Shown: positions 1 to 6,528, numbered from the stretch's first letter. The stretch is 13,019 nt of DNA from UBA9653 sp014859835 (GCA_014859835.1 JACZKW010000089.1:1-13019); one strand, 5' to 3'. The notes: generated by a model not told the origin, from the letters alone. Translations and numbers: made by a program.

Positions 1-1230
1 GTCCATCATCGCAGAAACATGGACAAGGGCCGCGTTCAAGTCTGAGAATCTCTTCGGTGGGTTCTTGAGAGCAGCCCGCACATTCTCCCGGACATTCCAG
101 ACGCCTACGGGAAGTATGTATCCCGGATGAGACTCCCTCAGAATGCTGACCCCTGCCTGGCGACTCTCTTTCGAGAGAAGCTCGTTCACCGCGAACCTGG
201 CGGCGTAGTAGCACCCTCCGATCTGAGCATATGTCGTGCGGCCATCGTAGAATTCGTGGTCGGATATTATGGCGATCCTGTCGCTGTGCGGGTTCCAAGC
301 GGTTTTCGGGTACCATGCTTCTATGAGCTCGTACCTCCAGCTGGTCGGCATCATCAGAATCGCCCATCTGTTGTCGAGGCTTACAGTCTCGTATACCCTA
401 TAGTCGTCGATGCAGGGGTAGGTCTTCGTATCCTCCAGGAGTCTTAGACCGAGTTGACTGTCCACGGCCGTGATGCTCCACCTCGTAGGCACGAATCTCC
501 GTCTTCGGGTTATCCCGAACGCACCCACACTGAACGCACGCTGGATGCTTGATAGTAGGGCACCGTCGTGGTAGAGCGATACCAGGGCATCCTTGGCAAG
601 GAGATCCGTGTCATAGAACGCCTTCTCCAATCTTCTGTCGAACTTGACATTCGAGATATCGAATTTACGTATTGGGGCAGACGGACCGAAAGGCTGGACG
701 TCGTCGTTCAATGTCAACTTGCCTTGTGGTTTCTTGGAGAATTCTGCGGATACTTCGGGAGGTGCCCGCGCAAGCGCAAGTTCCCTGGTCCGAGTGACAA
801 CTCTGTTGCTGTTTTCGACATCCGAGACATCGATCTGGTGCATCCCTCTGACCAGACTGGATCTGAACTCGATTATGTCATCTATCGGCAGACCCACCCA
901 TTTTTCCGGGGTGTCGATCAGCGAGGTATCACCGTGGAATGGAGGGATCATCGGGCCGATCGAGACCTTCGGGTATCCAGACCTTCCGATGAACACGCTT
1001 GGCGGGGAGGCACCATCGATATTCAGTCGATCGATTCTGCCCCTTACCCGACTGGTCGAGAAAAATCGTGCTAACACGGGGCATCTATCCTTCCCACATA
1101 GGAGCTTTGAACCTTTACAATACGCGCATTTTGAGTTTCGGGACGATATGTTATCAAGGGATAGGATATCGTCAAAAAGCGAAGAATGGTCGACCATGGC
1201 CTGAGAGCGGGAGAAATTGGAGAGGTCCAT
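1..1230 (-). CDS. nreA: NreA-type archaeal DNA repair protein, C-terminus cut by window edge
   Basis: The minus-strand frame is open from the left edge to a TGA near 1347. The ATG at 1230 gives 410 residues before the edge. Near the N-terminus is a four-cysteine motif, CxxC-x6-C-x4-C (Cys35, 38, 45, 50; CAYCKGSKLLCGKDRC), followed by a PPSVFIGRSGYPKVSIGP stretch and a long conserved body (PFGPSAPI, YHDGALLSSIQRA, FVPTRWSITAVDS). These are recognisable features of the archaeal Nre family. Known family background: NreA is linked to DNA-damage repair in haloarchaea, and members often end in a PCNA-binding PIP motif. That end would lie off the left edge and cannot be checked here. A TATA-like CTTATTAG on the minus strand (about 1256-1263) lies 27 bases before the 1230 ATG and would fit a nearly leaderless mRNA. 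ATG 1197 is an alternative start that still keeps the cysteines. The gene is divergent from the HTH regulator. Confidence 0.87.
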   Translation of the reverse strand, partial: MDLSNFSRSQAMVDHSSLFDDILSLDNISSRNSKCAYCKGSKLLCGKDRCPVLARFFSTSRVRGRIDRLNIDGASPPSVFIGRSGYPKVSIGPMIPPFHGDTSLIDTPEKWVGLPIDDIIEFRSSLVRGMHQIDVSDVENSNRVVTRTRELALARAPPEVSAEFSKKPQGKLTLNDDVQPFGPSAPIRKFDISNVKFDRRLEKAFYDTDLLAKDALVSLYHDGALLSSIQRAFSVGAFGITRRRRFVPTRWSITAVDSQLGLRLLEDTKTYPCIDDYRVYETVSLDNRWAILMMPTSWRYELIEAWYPKTAWNPHSDRIAIISDHEFYDGRTTYAQIGGCYYAARFAVNELLSKESRQAGVSILRESHPGYILPVGVWNVRENVRAALKNPPKRFSDLNAALVHVSAMMD

Positions 1231-1255
1231 CCATCTGGATGTAAACGGTTCGACA

Positions 1256-1360
1256 CTAATAAGCAAAGCGGCTGGTGCGGTGAAAATGCCCATCCAAGGA
1301 GGGCATCGGGCTACCCGAAAATATCGGAAAACCACCTCGGATGCTCAAACTTGATATACG
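1256..1360. promoter_or_regulatory. Divergent nreA / HTH-regulator promoter region with inverted repeats
   Basis: A perfect 6-base inverted repeat, ATGCCC-9-GGGCAT, spans 1286-1306. A second, CGGG-CTA-CCCG, spans 1307-1317. A TATA-like TTGATATAC (about 1347-1355) lies roughly 60 bases before the HTH gene's ATG. On the other strand CTTATTAG (about 1256-1263) lies just before nreA. The repeats sit between the two TATA-like boxes, where an operator would be expected, but binding is inference. Confidence 0.4.
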
Positions 1361-1410
1361 CTGAGATGCCTAACCATTGAGGGGCGTAGAGGCTTTCTCA
1401 GCGCGGAGGT

Positions 1411-2064
1411 ATGATGGCGTCTATGATGGAGGCGGTGCTATCGCTCAAAACGCCGAATTATTGGATGAGCGAGATATCAATGAAGTATCCGGCCACGATC
1501 AGGGTCATCGACAGGGTACCTTTTTCGGATATGGGAGTCAAGGACCTCGTCGAGATACAGGCACCCAGCGACATCATGGATGACATACTCAAGGACATCA
1601 GGATGAATCCTCTTGTGCACAATATGGACACTACTGTGACCGAGAAGGGCAAGGTACTCGGCTCGATCACCACGACCAGATGCGAGATTTGCAGGGTCCT
1701 CACGGATGCAGACGTCTACCTTATCTCCGCTCAGTCACGAGGACAGGGCAACATAGAGTGGACGCTCATCCTGAGCGAGAAGAAGGTCCTGAGGGATATA
1801 TTCGAACACCTCAAGAACAAAGGGGTGGACGCCGAACTCGTGAAGCTAACTAAGATAGACGATAAGGAGGCGCTCACGGAGAGGCAGGACAAGATAACGC
1901 AGGTCGCCTTCGAACGAGGCTACTTCGATTATCCCAAGAGGATAAGCCTTCGGGAACTCGCCAGAATGTTCGAGGTCTCACCATCGACTCTGTCCGAGAT
2001 ACTCAGAAAAGGACAGAGGAAGATCGTGCTGGACTACTTCAAGAAGCAGCGGCATTCGATATGA
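1411..2064 (+). CDS. HTH_10 (Bat-type) transcriptional regulator with N-terminal sensor-like domain
   Basis: The protein has up to 217 residues. The C-terminal 60 (about 155-213) match the HTH_10 domain of bacterio-opsin-activator-like archaeal regulators: LTERQDKITQVAFERGYFDY, then ISLRELARMFEVSPSTLSEI, the recognition helix-turn-helix. The N-terminal 150 residues (KYPATIRVIDRVPFSD onward) form an alpha/beta segment with a CxxC (Cys91, Cys94 in TTTRCEICRV). That part resembles the ligand- or redox-sensing half of these regulators, and the signal it senses is not evident. A Shine-Dalgarno-like GGAGGT (1405-1410) directly abuts ATG 1411. In-frame ATGs at 1414, 1423, 1426, 1465 and 1480 are alternatives, and 1423 (12 bases from GGAGGT) or 1480 (MKYPATIRVID) may be the true start. 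The gene is divergent from nreA. Its targets are unknown, but the upstream inverted repeats would allow autoregulation. Confidence 0.83.
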   Translation: MMASMMEAVLSLKTPNYWMSEISMKYPATIRVIDRVPFSDMGVKDLVEIQAPSDIMDDILKDIRMNPLVHNMDTTVTEKGKVLGSITTTRCEICRVLTDADVYLISAQSRGQGNIEWTLILSEKKVLRDIFEHLKNKGVDAELVKLTKIDDKEALTERQDKITQVAFERGYFDYPKRISLRELARMFEVSPSTLSEILRKGQRKIVLDYFKKQRHSI

Positions 2065-2081
2065 GCGCCAAACAGCGTTAA

Positions 2082-2173
2082 GCACCTACATTTCCAGTGG
2101 CGATACCGTACCAGACAATCAACACATTAAACTAGGAAGAGTCCATCAATGTAGTGCCAGTCGGATTTAGGAG
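2082..2173 (+). promoter_or_regulatory. Promoter and leader of the MIP18-family gene, flanked by a long inverted repeat
   Basis: A TATA-like CATTAAACTA lies at about 2125-2134, giving an expected start of transcription near 2155. A Shine-Dalgarno-like AGGAG (2169-2173) is 8 bases before ATG 2182. The box is bracketed by GCACCTACATT (2082-2092) and AATGTAGTGC (2148-2157), which are complementary over 10 bases with one bulged C. Confidence 0.4.
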
Positions 2174-2181
2174 AACTCACA

Positions 2182-2466
2182 ATGACGACCGAGGACGAGG
2201 TCATTTCGACACTTAGAGAGATCGTCGACCCACACACCAACATCAATATCTTCGACATGGGACTGATTTCGGACATAACGGTCAAGAGCGATTCCGTTAG
2301 TCTGGTGTTCAGACCCACTTCCCCGTTCTGTCCATTGGGCATACATCTTGCAATGAACATCAAGAGACGTCTCATCCAGATGCCGAATATTAAAAATGCG
2401 AATGTGAAGATCGTGGGACATGTTCAAGAGGACATGATAAACAGCGCATTGCTGGATTCGCCCTGA
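2182..2466 (+). CDS. MIP18/DUF59-family iron-sulfur cluster assembly protein
   Basis: This is a 94-residue protein of the usual single-domain MIP18/DUF59 length (PaaD, SufT and Cia2 relatives). The family signature is visible: REIVDP, then NIFDMGLISDITV (the D-x-GLI-x-D/V core), a beta-strand pair, and TSPFCPLG holding the conserved cysteine (Cys50), which in this family is implicated in Fe-S assembly. The C-terminal half (IKRRLIQMPNIKNANVKIVG) is the expected helix and strand. In archaea such proteins act in cytosolic Fe-S cluster maturation together with Mrp/ApbC-type NTPases or SUF components; none of these partners is in the window. Start choice is supported by AGGAG 8 bases upstream. It stands apart from its neighbours (117 bases upstream, 141 downstream) and probably has its own promoter. 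Which of the paralogous roles (SufT, PaaD-like, general carrier) it has cannot be told from sequence alone. Confidence 0.85.
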   Translation: MTTEDEVISTLREIVDPHTNINIFDMGLISDITVKSDSVSLVFRPTSPFCPLGIHLAMNIKRRLIQMPNIKNANVKIVGHVQEDMINSALLDSP

Positions 2467-2483
2467 AGATCGCTCCTAGGTTA

Positions 2484-2498
2484 GAGGTCCTGCACCTC
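2484..2498 (+). other. Small stem-loop after the MIP18-family gene
   Basis: GAGGT-CCTGC-ACCTC forms a 5-base stem 18 bases after the stop codon. No U-tract follows, so a terminator role is weak. The rest of 2467-2607 shows no gene. Confidence 0.2.
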
Positions 2499-2607
2499 GC
2501 GAATTGCTGCGTTCTCAAGAGTCGAAAGTCCCGTCGGATGGCACTTCATCTGCCCTACGCATGGCGTCAAAAGAGATTCATGCTAGGTCAACCTTCGGGT
2601 ATCTGAG

Positions 2608-3663
2608 ATGCTGGCTTCGGAAATCAATCGAGTGGTCGACGAATCATCGAGGAAGTTGCTCCAGGGCGCTTCCCCGTCCGTGAGATACTGGATCCTCACG
2701 GACATCATCGAGAAGGACAGGGAGGACCACATCGTCCAGCGCACATTTGAGGAGTGCGAAAGGTGCCCTACCAGGCAGAAGTTGTTCAGGACCATTCAGG
2801 AGGATGGCACATGGCCCGTTCCAAACAGTCGGCGGGCGCGGAACCGACCCGAGTCTGCGAGAAGCATGGACCAAACACTGATCACGATGTACAACAACCT
2901 CCTCAGGCTGCTACATTCCGTGGTCGGGTCCGACGACGAACGTATCAATAGGGCGCTGGATAACGTCCTTGAGCGATATGATCAAGAGGGTTTCATAAGA
3001 GGTCCGATGCAGCATTGCCTTCCACAACCGCATTACAACGGGTATGCTCTCTACATGCTGTATGGATTCGATAGGGAAAATGATGCAAGAGTCAAGGGAG
3101 TCACAGAGTGGTTGATGGCATCTCAGAGGAAGGATGGGGGCTGGAACATGCCATACTTGCAGGATGTCAAGTACCTTCCAGAATATAGCGGGATGAAGAT
3201 GGATGATTTTATCCGGCTTATGGAGAGATCAAAAGGGAATGGGTATGACCCCAATGAATTCCAGCACATACCCAGCTGTCACTGGACCACGATGATGGTC
3301 CTCTGGGGCCTCATGGAGAGGCCTCCACTCAGGGAGAGCAAGTGCTTGCAGAAGGGGGCGGATTTCCTCCTGAGCAGGTTCTTCAAGAAGAACCCTCACT
3401 CCAACTTCTATCAAAGCCAGAAGAACTGGACCTCGGTCAAGTACCCCGCCTACAGGTGCAGTGGCCTGGCCGCACTATGGGTGCTGACGAAGATCGGCAA
3501 GGGACCCGAGGACCCTAGGATGGAGAAGTCGATCAGATGGCTCATCTCGAAGCGATATCGTGATGGTCTGTGGATCGAATCCAACCGACCGCATTCGGAA
3601 ACCGAGCAATGGTTGACCTTGGAAGCATTGGAAACCCTACATAGGTATGCCAAGAAACTATAA
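2608..3663 (+). CDS. Alpha/alpha-toroid (prenyltransferase / squalene-oxidase repeat) protein, function unknown
   Basis: The 351-residue protein is helical, with the repeat pattern of the terpenoid-cyclase / protein-prenyltransferase toroid. It shows EDGTWP (65-70), a helix pair, WLMASQRKDGGWNMP (168-182, the clearest QxxDGGW repeat), WTTMMVLWGLMERPP (226-240), ADFLLSRFF, and DPRMEKSIRWLISKRYRDGLW (302-322). It also resembles a prokaryotic squalene-cyclase-like family with a SPSVRYWILTDI N-terminus, a cysteine before the central repeats and the order ADFLLSRF, NWTSVKYP, DPRMEKSI. I see no DxDD motif of class II cyclases, and it is roughly half the length of a full squalene-hopene cyclase, so cyclisation is not supported. 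Cys137/His142 and Cys224/His225 are candidate metal ligands. There is no signal peptide or membrane segment, so it is probably cytosolic. No clear Shine-Dalgarno precedes the ATG; I find no better upstream start. Confidence 0.75.
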   Translation: MLASEINRVVDESSRKLLQGASPSVRYWILTDIIEKDREDHIVQRTFEECERCPTRQKLFRTIQEDGTWPVPNSRRARNRPESARSMDQTLITMYNNLLRLLHSVVGSDDERINRALDNVLERYDQEGFIRGPMQHCLPQPHYNGYALYMLYGFDRENDARVKGVTEWLMASQRKDGGWNMPYLQDVKYLPEYSGMKMDDFIRLMERSKGNGYDPNEFQHIPSCHWTTMMVLWGLMERPPLRESKCLQKGADFLLSRFFKKNPHSNFYQSQKNWTSVKYPAYRCSGLAALWVLTKIGKGPEDPRMEKSIRWLISKRYRDGLWIESNRPHSETEQWLTLEALETLHRYAKKL

Positions 3664-3765
3664 GCATAATATCAGTGGAAAAACGACAGTTGTGCCCTGG
3701 GGTTTAATGCGGCTTTCATTAGTGAGTGACACCATAATGTCAATCACGGATCCAGCCACGATGAA

Positions 3766-3879
3766 ATGGCTAGAGGTGGTCGCATTCGAAAGGTCATTAT
3801 TACGATACTGGCTACTGCAGTCGTGGTCCAGATATTCTTGGCTAAAGGCATGCTAGACTCCGTGAGAGAGCAGACATAA
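3766..3879 (+). CDS. Possible 37-residue single-span membrane peptide
   Basis: The frame from ATG 3766 to TAA 3879 encodes a basic N-terminus (MARGGRIRK), one hydrophobic segment (VIITILATAVVVQIFLA) and a short charged tail (GMLDSVREQT). This is the layout of a tiny membrane protein with its N-terminus inside. A TATA-like GGTTTAATG (about 3701-3709) lies suitably upstream, with predicted transcription start near 3733. No Shine-Dalgarno is visible and an overlapping frame from ATG 3761 also exists. I do not recognise the peptide. It may be real, a gene remnant, or chance. Confidence 0.22.
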   Translation: MARGGRIRKVIITILATAVVVQIFLAKGMLDSVREQT

Positions 3880-4140
3880 GAGATTGCGACTCCGAATTCA
3901 CCAAACCTACGTGAAAGAGGATATATCATGGGCGTCCTGGCAAACCCCTGCGAAACCTCTTGATCTTGAGTTTCTAATTTCTAGACACCAAGCGGGGGCG
4001 GTTCCTTAGAGCCCGTTCTGGCGAGCATTCAGATACTGATTTGAACCCACTTTGACATAAATACAATAAACAGAGTAATAATGTGCGAGGGCCCGGATAT
4101 TGAACTGCGAGTCATATCTTCAGATGTAAGAGAAATCTCC

Positions 4141-4154
4141 TAGAATAGATTCTA
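4141..4154. repeat. Short palindrome TAGAAT-AG-ATTCTA
   Basis: A perfect 6-base inverted repeat with a 2-base centre lies within the gene-free region. The symmetry suits a dimeric regulator site, but no promoter with a clear downstream gene is next to it. Confidence 0.3.
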
Positions 4155-4163
4155 TTTCAGCAG

Positions 4164-4199
4164 AAAAAACATGCTGGGTCCTCGGTTCAACCACGACCC
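4164..4199 (-). terminator. Hairpin plus U6 tract, probable tbp terminator
   Basis: Read on the minus strand, GGGTC-GT-GGTTGAACC-GAG-GACCC folds into an imperfect hairpin (4199 to 4176). After six bases it is followed by a run of six T (4169-4164). It lies about 150 bases after the tbp stop, on the same strand. Archaeal termination mainly depends on the U-tract; the hairpin is a supporting feature. Confidence 0.45.
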
Positions 4200-4347
4200 C
4201 GTCTAAATGGGGAGAAGACCGACATAAGTAGGGATGATGGCTACGGGAGTGGCTTCATGGAACGAACTCTTCGATTTTCCTCCATCATAGGAATCCACAT
4301 GAACCTCGTCGTCTGGAATTGGGACCATTATAGTCTGCCCGCTTAGT

Positions 4348-4896
4348 CTAAGGTAGCAGGCCAGCGGCCCTTAACTCTAGAGTGATCTTATCGACGGCAA
4401 TCTCGACATCCTCCGGCTTTCGGGCGCCAGTGCACACTAGCTTCCCGCTGCCGAACAGAAGCACGACCACCTTCGGCACGTCGAGACGGTACACGAGTCC
4501 AGGAAATTGCTCAGGTTCGTACTCGACCTTCTCAAGGCCGACACTGATGGCAATCGAGTTGAGATTGATCTTGGCCCCAAGGTCGCTCGAGGCAACGATG
4601 TTCTGCACCTCGATCTTAGGTTTGATCGTTATCACTACGCCAGCAGCCTCGATCTTCTTGACCACCTTGCTGATGGCAATCTCCACCTGTTCAAGGCTCT
4701 TGCCGCCGGTGCATACCGCCTTTCCACTCCTGAAAAGCAAAGTCGCCGTCTTTGGATCCTTGAGTCGGTAAATCAGGCCTGGGAACCGCTCGGGGTCGTA
4801 TTCGGCACCATCAAGTGCAAGCACAATCGCCTGGAGGTCTAGCTCCGTCCCAAGAGACGTCGAGGCGACAACGTTCTCAATCTTTATCACTGCCAT
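4348..4896 (-). CDS. tbp: TATA-binding protein (TBP)
   Basis: The 182-residue protein consists of the two direct repeats of TBP (about 5-88 and 96-180). Each has the pattern ENVVAST / QNIVASS, then YDPERFPGLIYRL / YEPEQFPGLVYRL, then LLFRSGKAVCTG / LLFGSGKLVCTG. The phenylalanines that kink DNA are in place (Phe38, Phe55, Phe131, Phe148). It recruits TFB and RNA polymerase to archaeal promoters. Length matches archaeal TBP (about 180-190), and the protein ends at LRAAGLLP without the acidic tail some archaea have. I start at ATG 4896 (MAVIKIENVVAS); a GTG at 4905 would add three residues. A TATA-like TTAGTATATTA (4935-4945 on the minus strand) predicts a leader of about 18 bases. The upstream region carries several inverted repeats. 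Identity is close to certain. Confidence 0.97.
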   Translation of the reverse strand: MAVIKIENVVASTSLGTELDLQAIVLALDGAEYDPERFPGLIYRLKDPKTATLLFRSGKAVCTGGKSLEQVEIAISKVVKKIEAAGVVITIKPKIEVQNIVASSDLGAKINLNSIAISVGLEKVEYEPEQFPGLVYRLDVPKVVVLLFGSGKLVCTGARKPEDVEIAVDKITLELRAAGLLP

Positions 4897-4934
4897 ATAA
4901 TCCACACCGGTCTGACGGTATTTGAATAGCCATC

Positions 4935-4945
4935 TAATATACTAA
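4935..4945 (-). promoter_or_regulatory. TATA box of tbp
   Basis: Minus-strand TTAGTATATTA is centred about 44 bases before ATG 4896, which gives an expected transcription start near 4914. Confidence 0.5.
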
Positions 4946-4996
4946 CCCTTCGTGGCAAGGAAAGTGACGGCAAGAAAACGAAAATCGGGTTTAGCT

Positions 4997-5020
4997 CGAG
5001 ACAATAGTAATAACGTCTCG
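4997..5020. repeat. Inverted repeat CGAGAC-12-GTCTCG upstream of tbp
   Basis: Perfect 6-base arms lie at 4997-5002 and 5015-5020, with an AT-rich 12-base centre (AATAGTAATAAC). It is about 100-125 bases upstream of the tbp start and 107 bases beyond the apgM stop. It could be an operator or an RNA hairpin in read-through transcripts from apgM. Confidence 0.35.
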
Positions 5021-5070
5021 CTCGGCGCAGTATCACCAGTTGTGAAACATATGCGGATCATTCTGCAACT

Positions 5071-5112
5071 CGAACGTTCGCATAATGCCCGAATGTATTA
5101 ATTTGAACATTC
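5071..5112. repeat. Pair of GAACRTTC palindromic sites 33 bases apart
   Basis: CGAACGTTCG (5071-5080) is a perfect palindrome. GAACATTC (5105-5112) is a close copy in the same orientation, 33 bases (about three helical turns) away. GAATGT (5091-5096) is also an inverted half-match of ACATTC. The pair lies in the 230-base gap between apgM and tbp. Confidence 0.35.
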
Positions 5113-5126
5113 CCGCAGGGGCACTA

Positions 5127-6353
5127 TCATGCTCCGAATTTCTTTGCCCGGTCGGCCATACCCAACATTATCGGCAGAAGGTCTCGCCCTCGTATCCTTC
5201 CGAGCCCACCTGAGGTTGCCGACACTTCGTCGAATTCCTTGACGGAATCAATCCTACTGTCGCCGCCGGCAATCATCACAGGGACAGGGTCGGCACTATG
5301 GTCCCGCACGTTCACGGGGGTCGAGTGATCTGCCGTGACCGCGATCACGGCATCTTCGTGCAGTTCCCGGAGGATCAGTTCCAGCATCGAATCGATGCTC
5401 TCGACTATCTCGACCTTCTTCATGAAGTCGCCGTCATGCCCTGCTACATCGCCTGCCTTCACATTGACGAATACGAAGTCATGCGAATCGAGTAGCTTGA
5501 GCGCCGACCGTCCCTTTGATAGATAATCTGTATCCAGCCCACCCGTGGCCCCTGGAACATCTGGAACGTCCATGCCAACCATCCTGCATATCCCTTTTAC
5601 CAAGGTGACGCCTGCGACCCCTGCACATTTCAGACCGTAGCGCTCAGGCATGAGGTCTAAATCGCCGAGACATCCTGCCCCTCGAGGGAGAACTATGTTC
5701 GCGGGGGGAAGTCCGTCCTTACGCCGCTTCGTATTGATCGAAGCAGCATCAAGTCGCCTGTACGATTCAGAAACAAATTCATTCAGGATCCTAGCGGTCT
5801 TGGTAGCCTCAGGGACTAAGGGTTTGGATATCAGCACGCTACCCTCGGTGTGAGGATCGACCTCCGACACCCTGTGATCGAGCCCGGGACCCTTGAAGAC
5901 GAGCACACACCTGTGCTCAGAGCCCTCCTTGAACGCGACTTCGATGTCCTCGATCTTGAGACCGGACAGGAGCTTGGAAAGCTCATCTGTCCCGGACTTT
6001 ATGCGTCCCGCCCTGCGGTCAGTGACATTCATGGAAGGGTCAACGGTTGCGAAGTTGCATCGGAAGGCCACATCGCCTTTGGACATCTTCAGGCCGGCTC
6101 CCGCTGCCTCTATGGGGCCCCTTCCAGTGTATGCTGTGTAAGGGTCGTAGCCGAAGAGTGCAAGATGCGCTGTATCGCTGCCCGGCACTACGCCTGGCGC
6201 TATCACATCCATCATCCCGCTCATGCCTCGCTTCGCTATTGAGTTCATCGCGGGTCTCCTCGCGGTCTGGAGAGGGGTCTTGTGATTGAACTGCTTCACG
6301 GGACGGTCGGAAAGACCGTCACATATGATCATGAGCATCTTCTTCTCATTCAT
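5127..6353 (-). CDS. apgM: 2,3-Bisphosphoglycerate-independent phosphoglycerate mutase, archaeal type
   Basis: The 408-residue protein interconverts 3- and 2-phosphoglycerate in glycolysis and gluconeogenesis. It belongs to the alkaline-phosphatase superfamily. The N-terminal metal motif MLMIICDGLSDRP (Asp12), the catalytic serine in VVPGSDTAHLALFGYDP (Ser59), TGRGPIEAAGAG, AGDVAGHDGDF and TADHSTP near the C-terminus are all present and in the expected order for archaeal aPGM. Length matches the family (about 400-410). I chose ATG 6353 (MNEKKMLMIICDG). The frame is open 41 codons further upstream, but that extension runs into the tRNA-Ser gene and has no family resemblance. A TATA-like GTGTTATC (6381-6388, minus strand) lies about 28 bases before this ATG, which fits a short or absent leader. 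The tbp gene follows on the same strand after 230 bases. Confidence 0.95.
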   Translation of the reverse strand: MNEKKMLMIICDGLSDRPVKQFNHKTPLQTARRPAMNSIAKRGMSGMMDVIAPGVVPGSDTAHLALFGYDPYTAYTGRGPIEAAGAGLKMSKGDVAFRCNFATVDPSMNVTDRRAGRIKSGTDELSKLLSGLKIEDIEVAFKEGSEHRCVLVFKGPGLDHRVSEVDPHTEGSVLISKPLVPEATKTARILNEFVSESYRRLDAASINTKRRKDGLPPANIVLPRGAGCLGDLDLMPERYGLKCAGVAGVTLVKGICRMVGMDVPDVPGATGGLDTDYLSKGRSALKLLDSHDFVFVNVKAGDVAGHDGDFMKKVEIVESIDSMLELILRELHEDAVIAVTADHSTPVNVRDHSADPVPVMIAGGDSRIDSVKEFDEVSATSGGLGRIRGRDLLPIMLGMADRAKKFGA

Positions 6354-6380
6354 GGATGGTTGCGAATACACTGGGTCGTA

Positions 6381-6388
6381 GATAACAC
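6381..6388 (-). promoter_or_regulatory. TATA-like box of apgM
   Basis: Minus-strand GTGTTATC lies 28-35 bases before ATG 6353. This supports ATG 6353 as the start and implies independent transcription from the upstream tRNA. Confidence 0.35.
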
Positions 6389-6441
6389 TAATCGTCATTG
6401 TCGCCCAATAATTGATGAGATAGGGTGGATGGCAGAAAGAG

Positions 6442-6528
6442 CGCCGAGGGGGAGATTTGAACTCCCGTGGTGTCAAGCACCAGTAGCTCTCGAGGCTACC
6501 GCCTTAAACCGGGCTTAGCTACCTCGGC
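6442..6528 (-). tRNA. tRNA-Ser (anticodon CGA)
   Basis: An 87-base cloverleaf can be drawn by eye. The acceptor stem is GCCGAGG / CCTCGGC with discriminator G, and the 3' CCA is not encoded. The D-arm contains AAGCCCGGTTTAAGGC. The anticodon stem is GTAGC / GCTAC with loop CTCGAGA, giving anticodon CGA, which reads UCG. The long class II variable arm TGGTG-CTTGA-CACCA is typical of serine tRNA. The T-arm is GGGAG-TTCAAAT-CTCCC. I see no intron. The gene is 88 bases upstream of apgM on the same strand and divergent from the small-modifier gene. Confidence 0.95.

Larger units (their letters stand above)
3664..4347. other. 684-base region without a convincing gene
   Basis: This lies between the toroid protein's stop and the stop of tbp, so it is the shared 3' space of converging genes. 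It is AT-rich in the middle (about 4051-4080). It contains a TATA-like GGTTTAATG (about 3701-3709) before a 37-codon micro-ORF, a palindrome TAGAAT-AG-ATTCTA (4141-4154), overlapping stem-loops at 4158-4212 and an A6 run. Small frames at 4234-4290 (18 codons) and 4257-4346 (29 codons) have no supporting signal. I see no tRNA or rRNA. A small RNA or an unrecognised short gene is possible. Confidence 0.5.

Noticed and set aside
127..1244. Several plus-strand open frames opposite nreA
   Set aside because: The minus-strand frame is continuous and has clear NreA motifs; the plus frames lack family resemblance and overlap each other.
4038..4050. GATTTGAACCCAC, which resembles the T-arm of a minus-strand tRNA
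   Set aside because: The T-stem does not pair and no acceptor or anticodon stem can be drawn around it.
4234..4346. Short frames of 18 and 29 codons before the tbp stop
   Set aside because: No promoter, ribosome site or recognisable peptide character; consistent with chance.
4382..4842. Plus-strand frames opposite tbp
   Set aside because: The two-repeat TBP on the minus strand accounts for the sequence.
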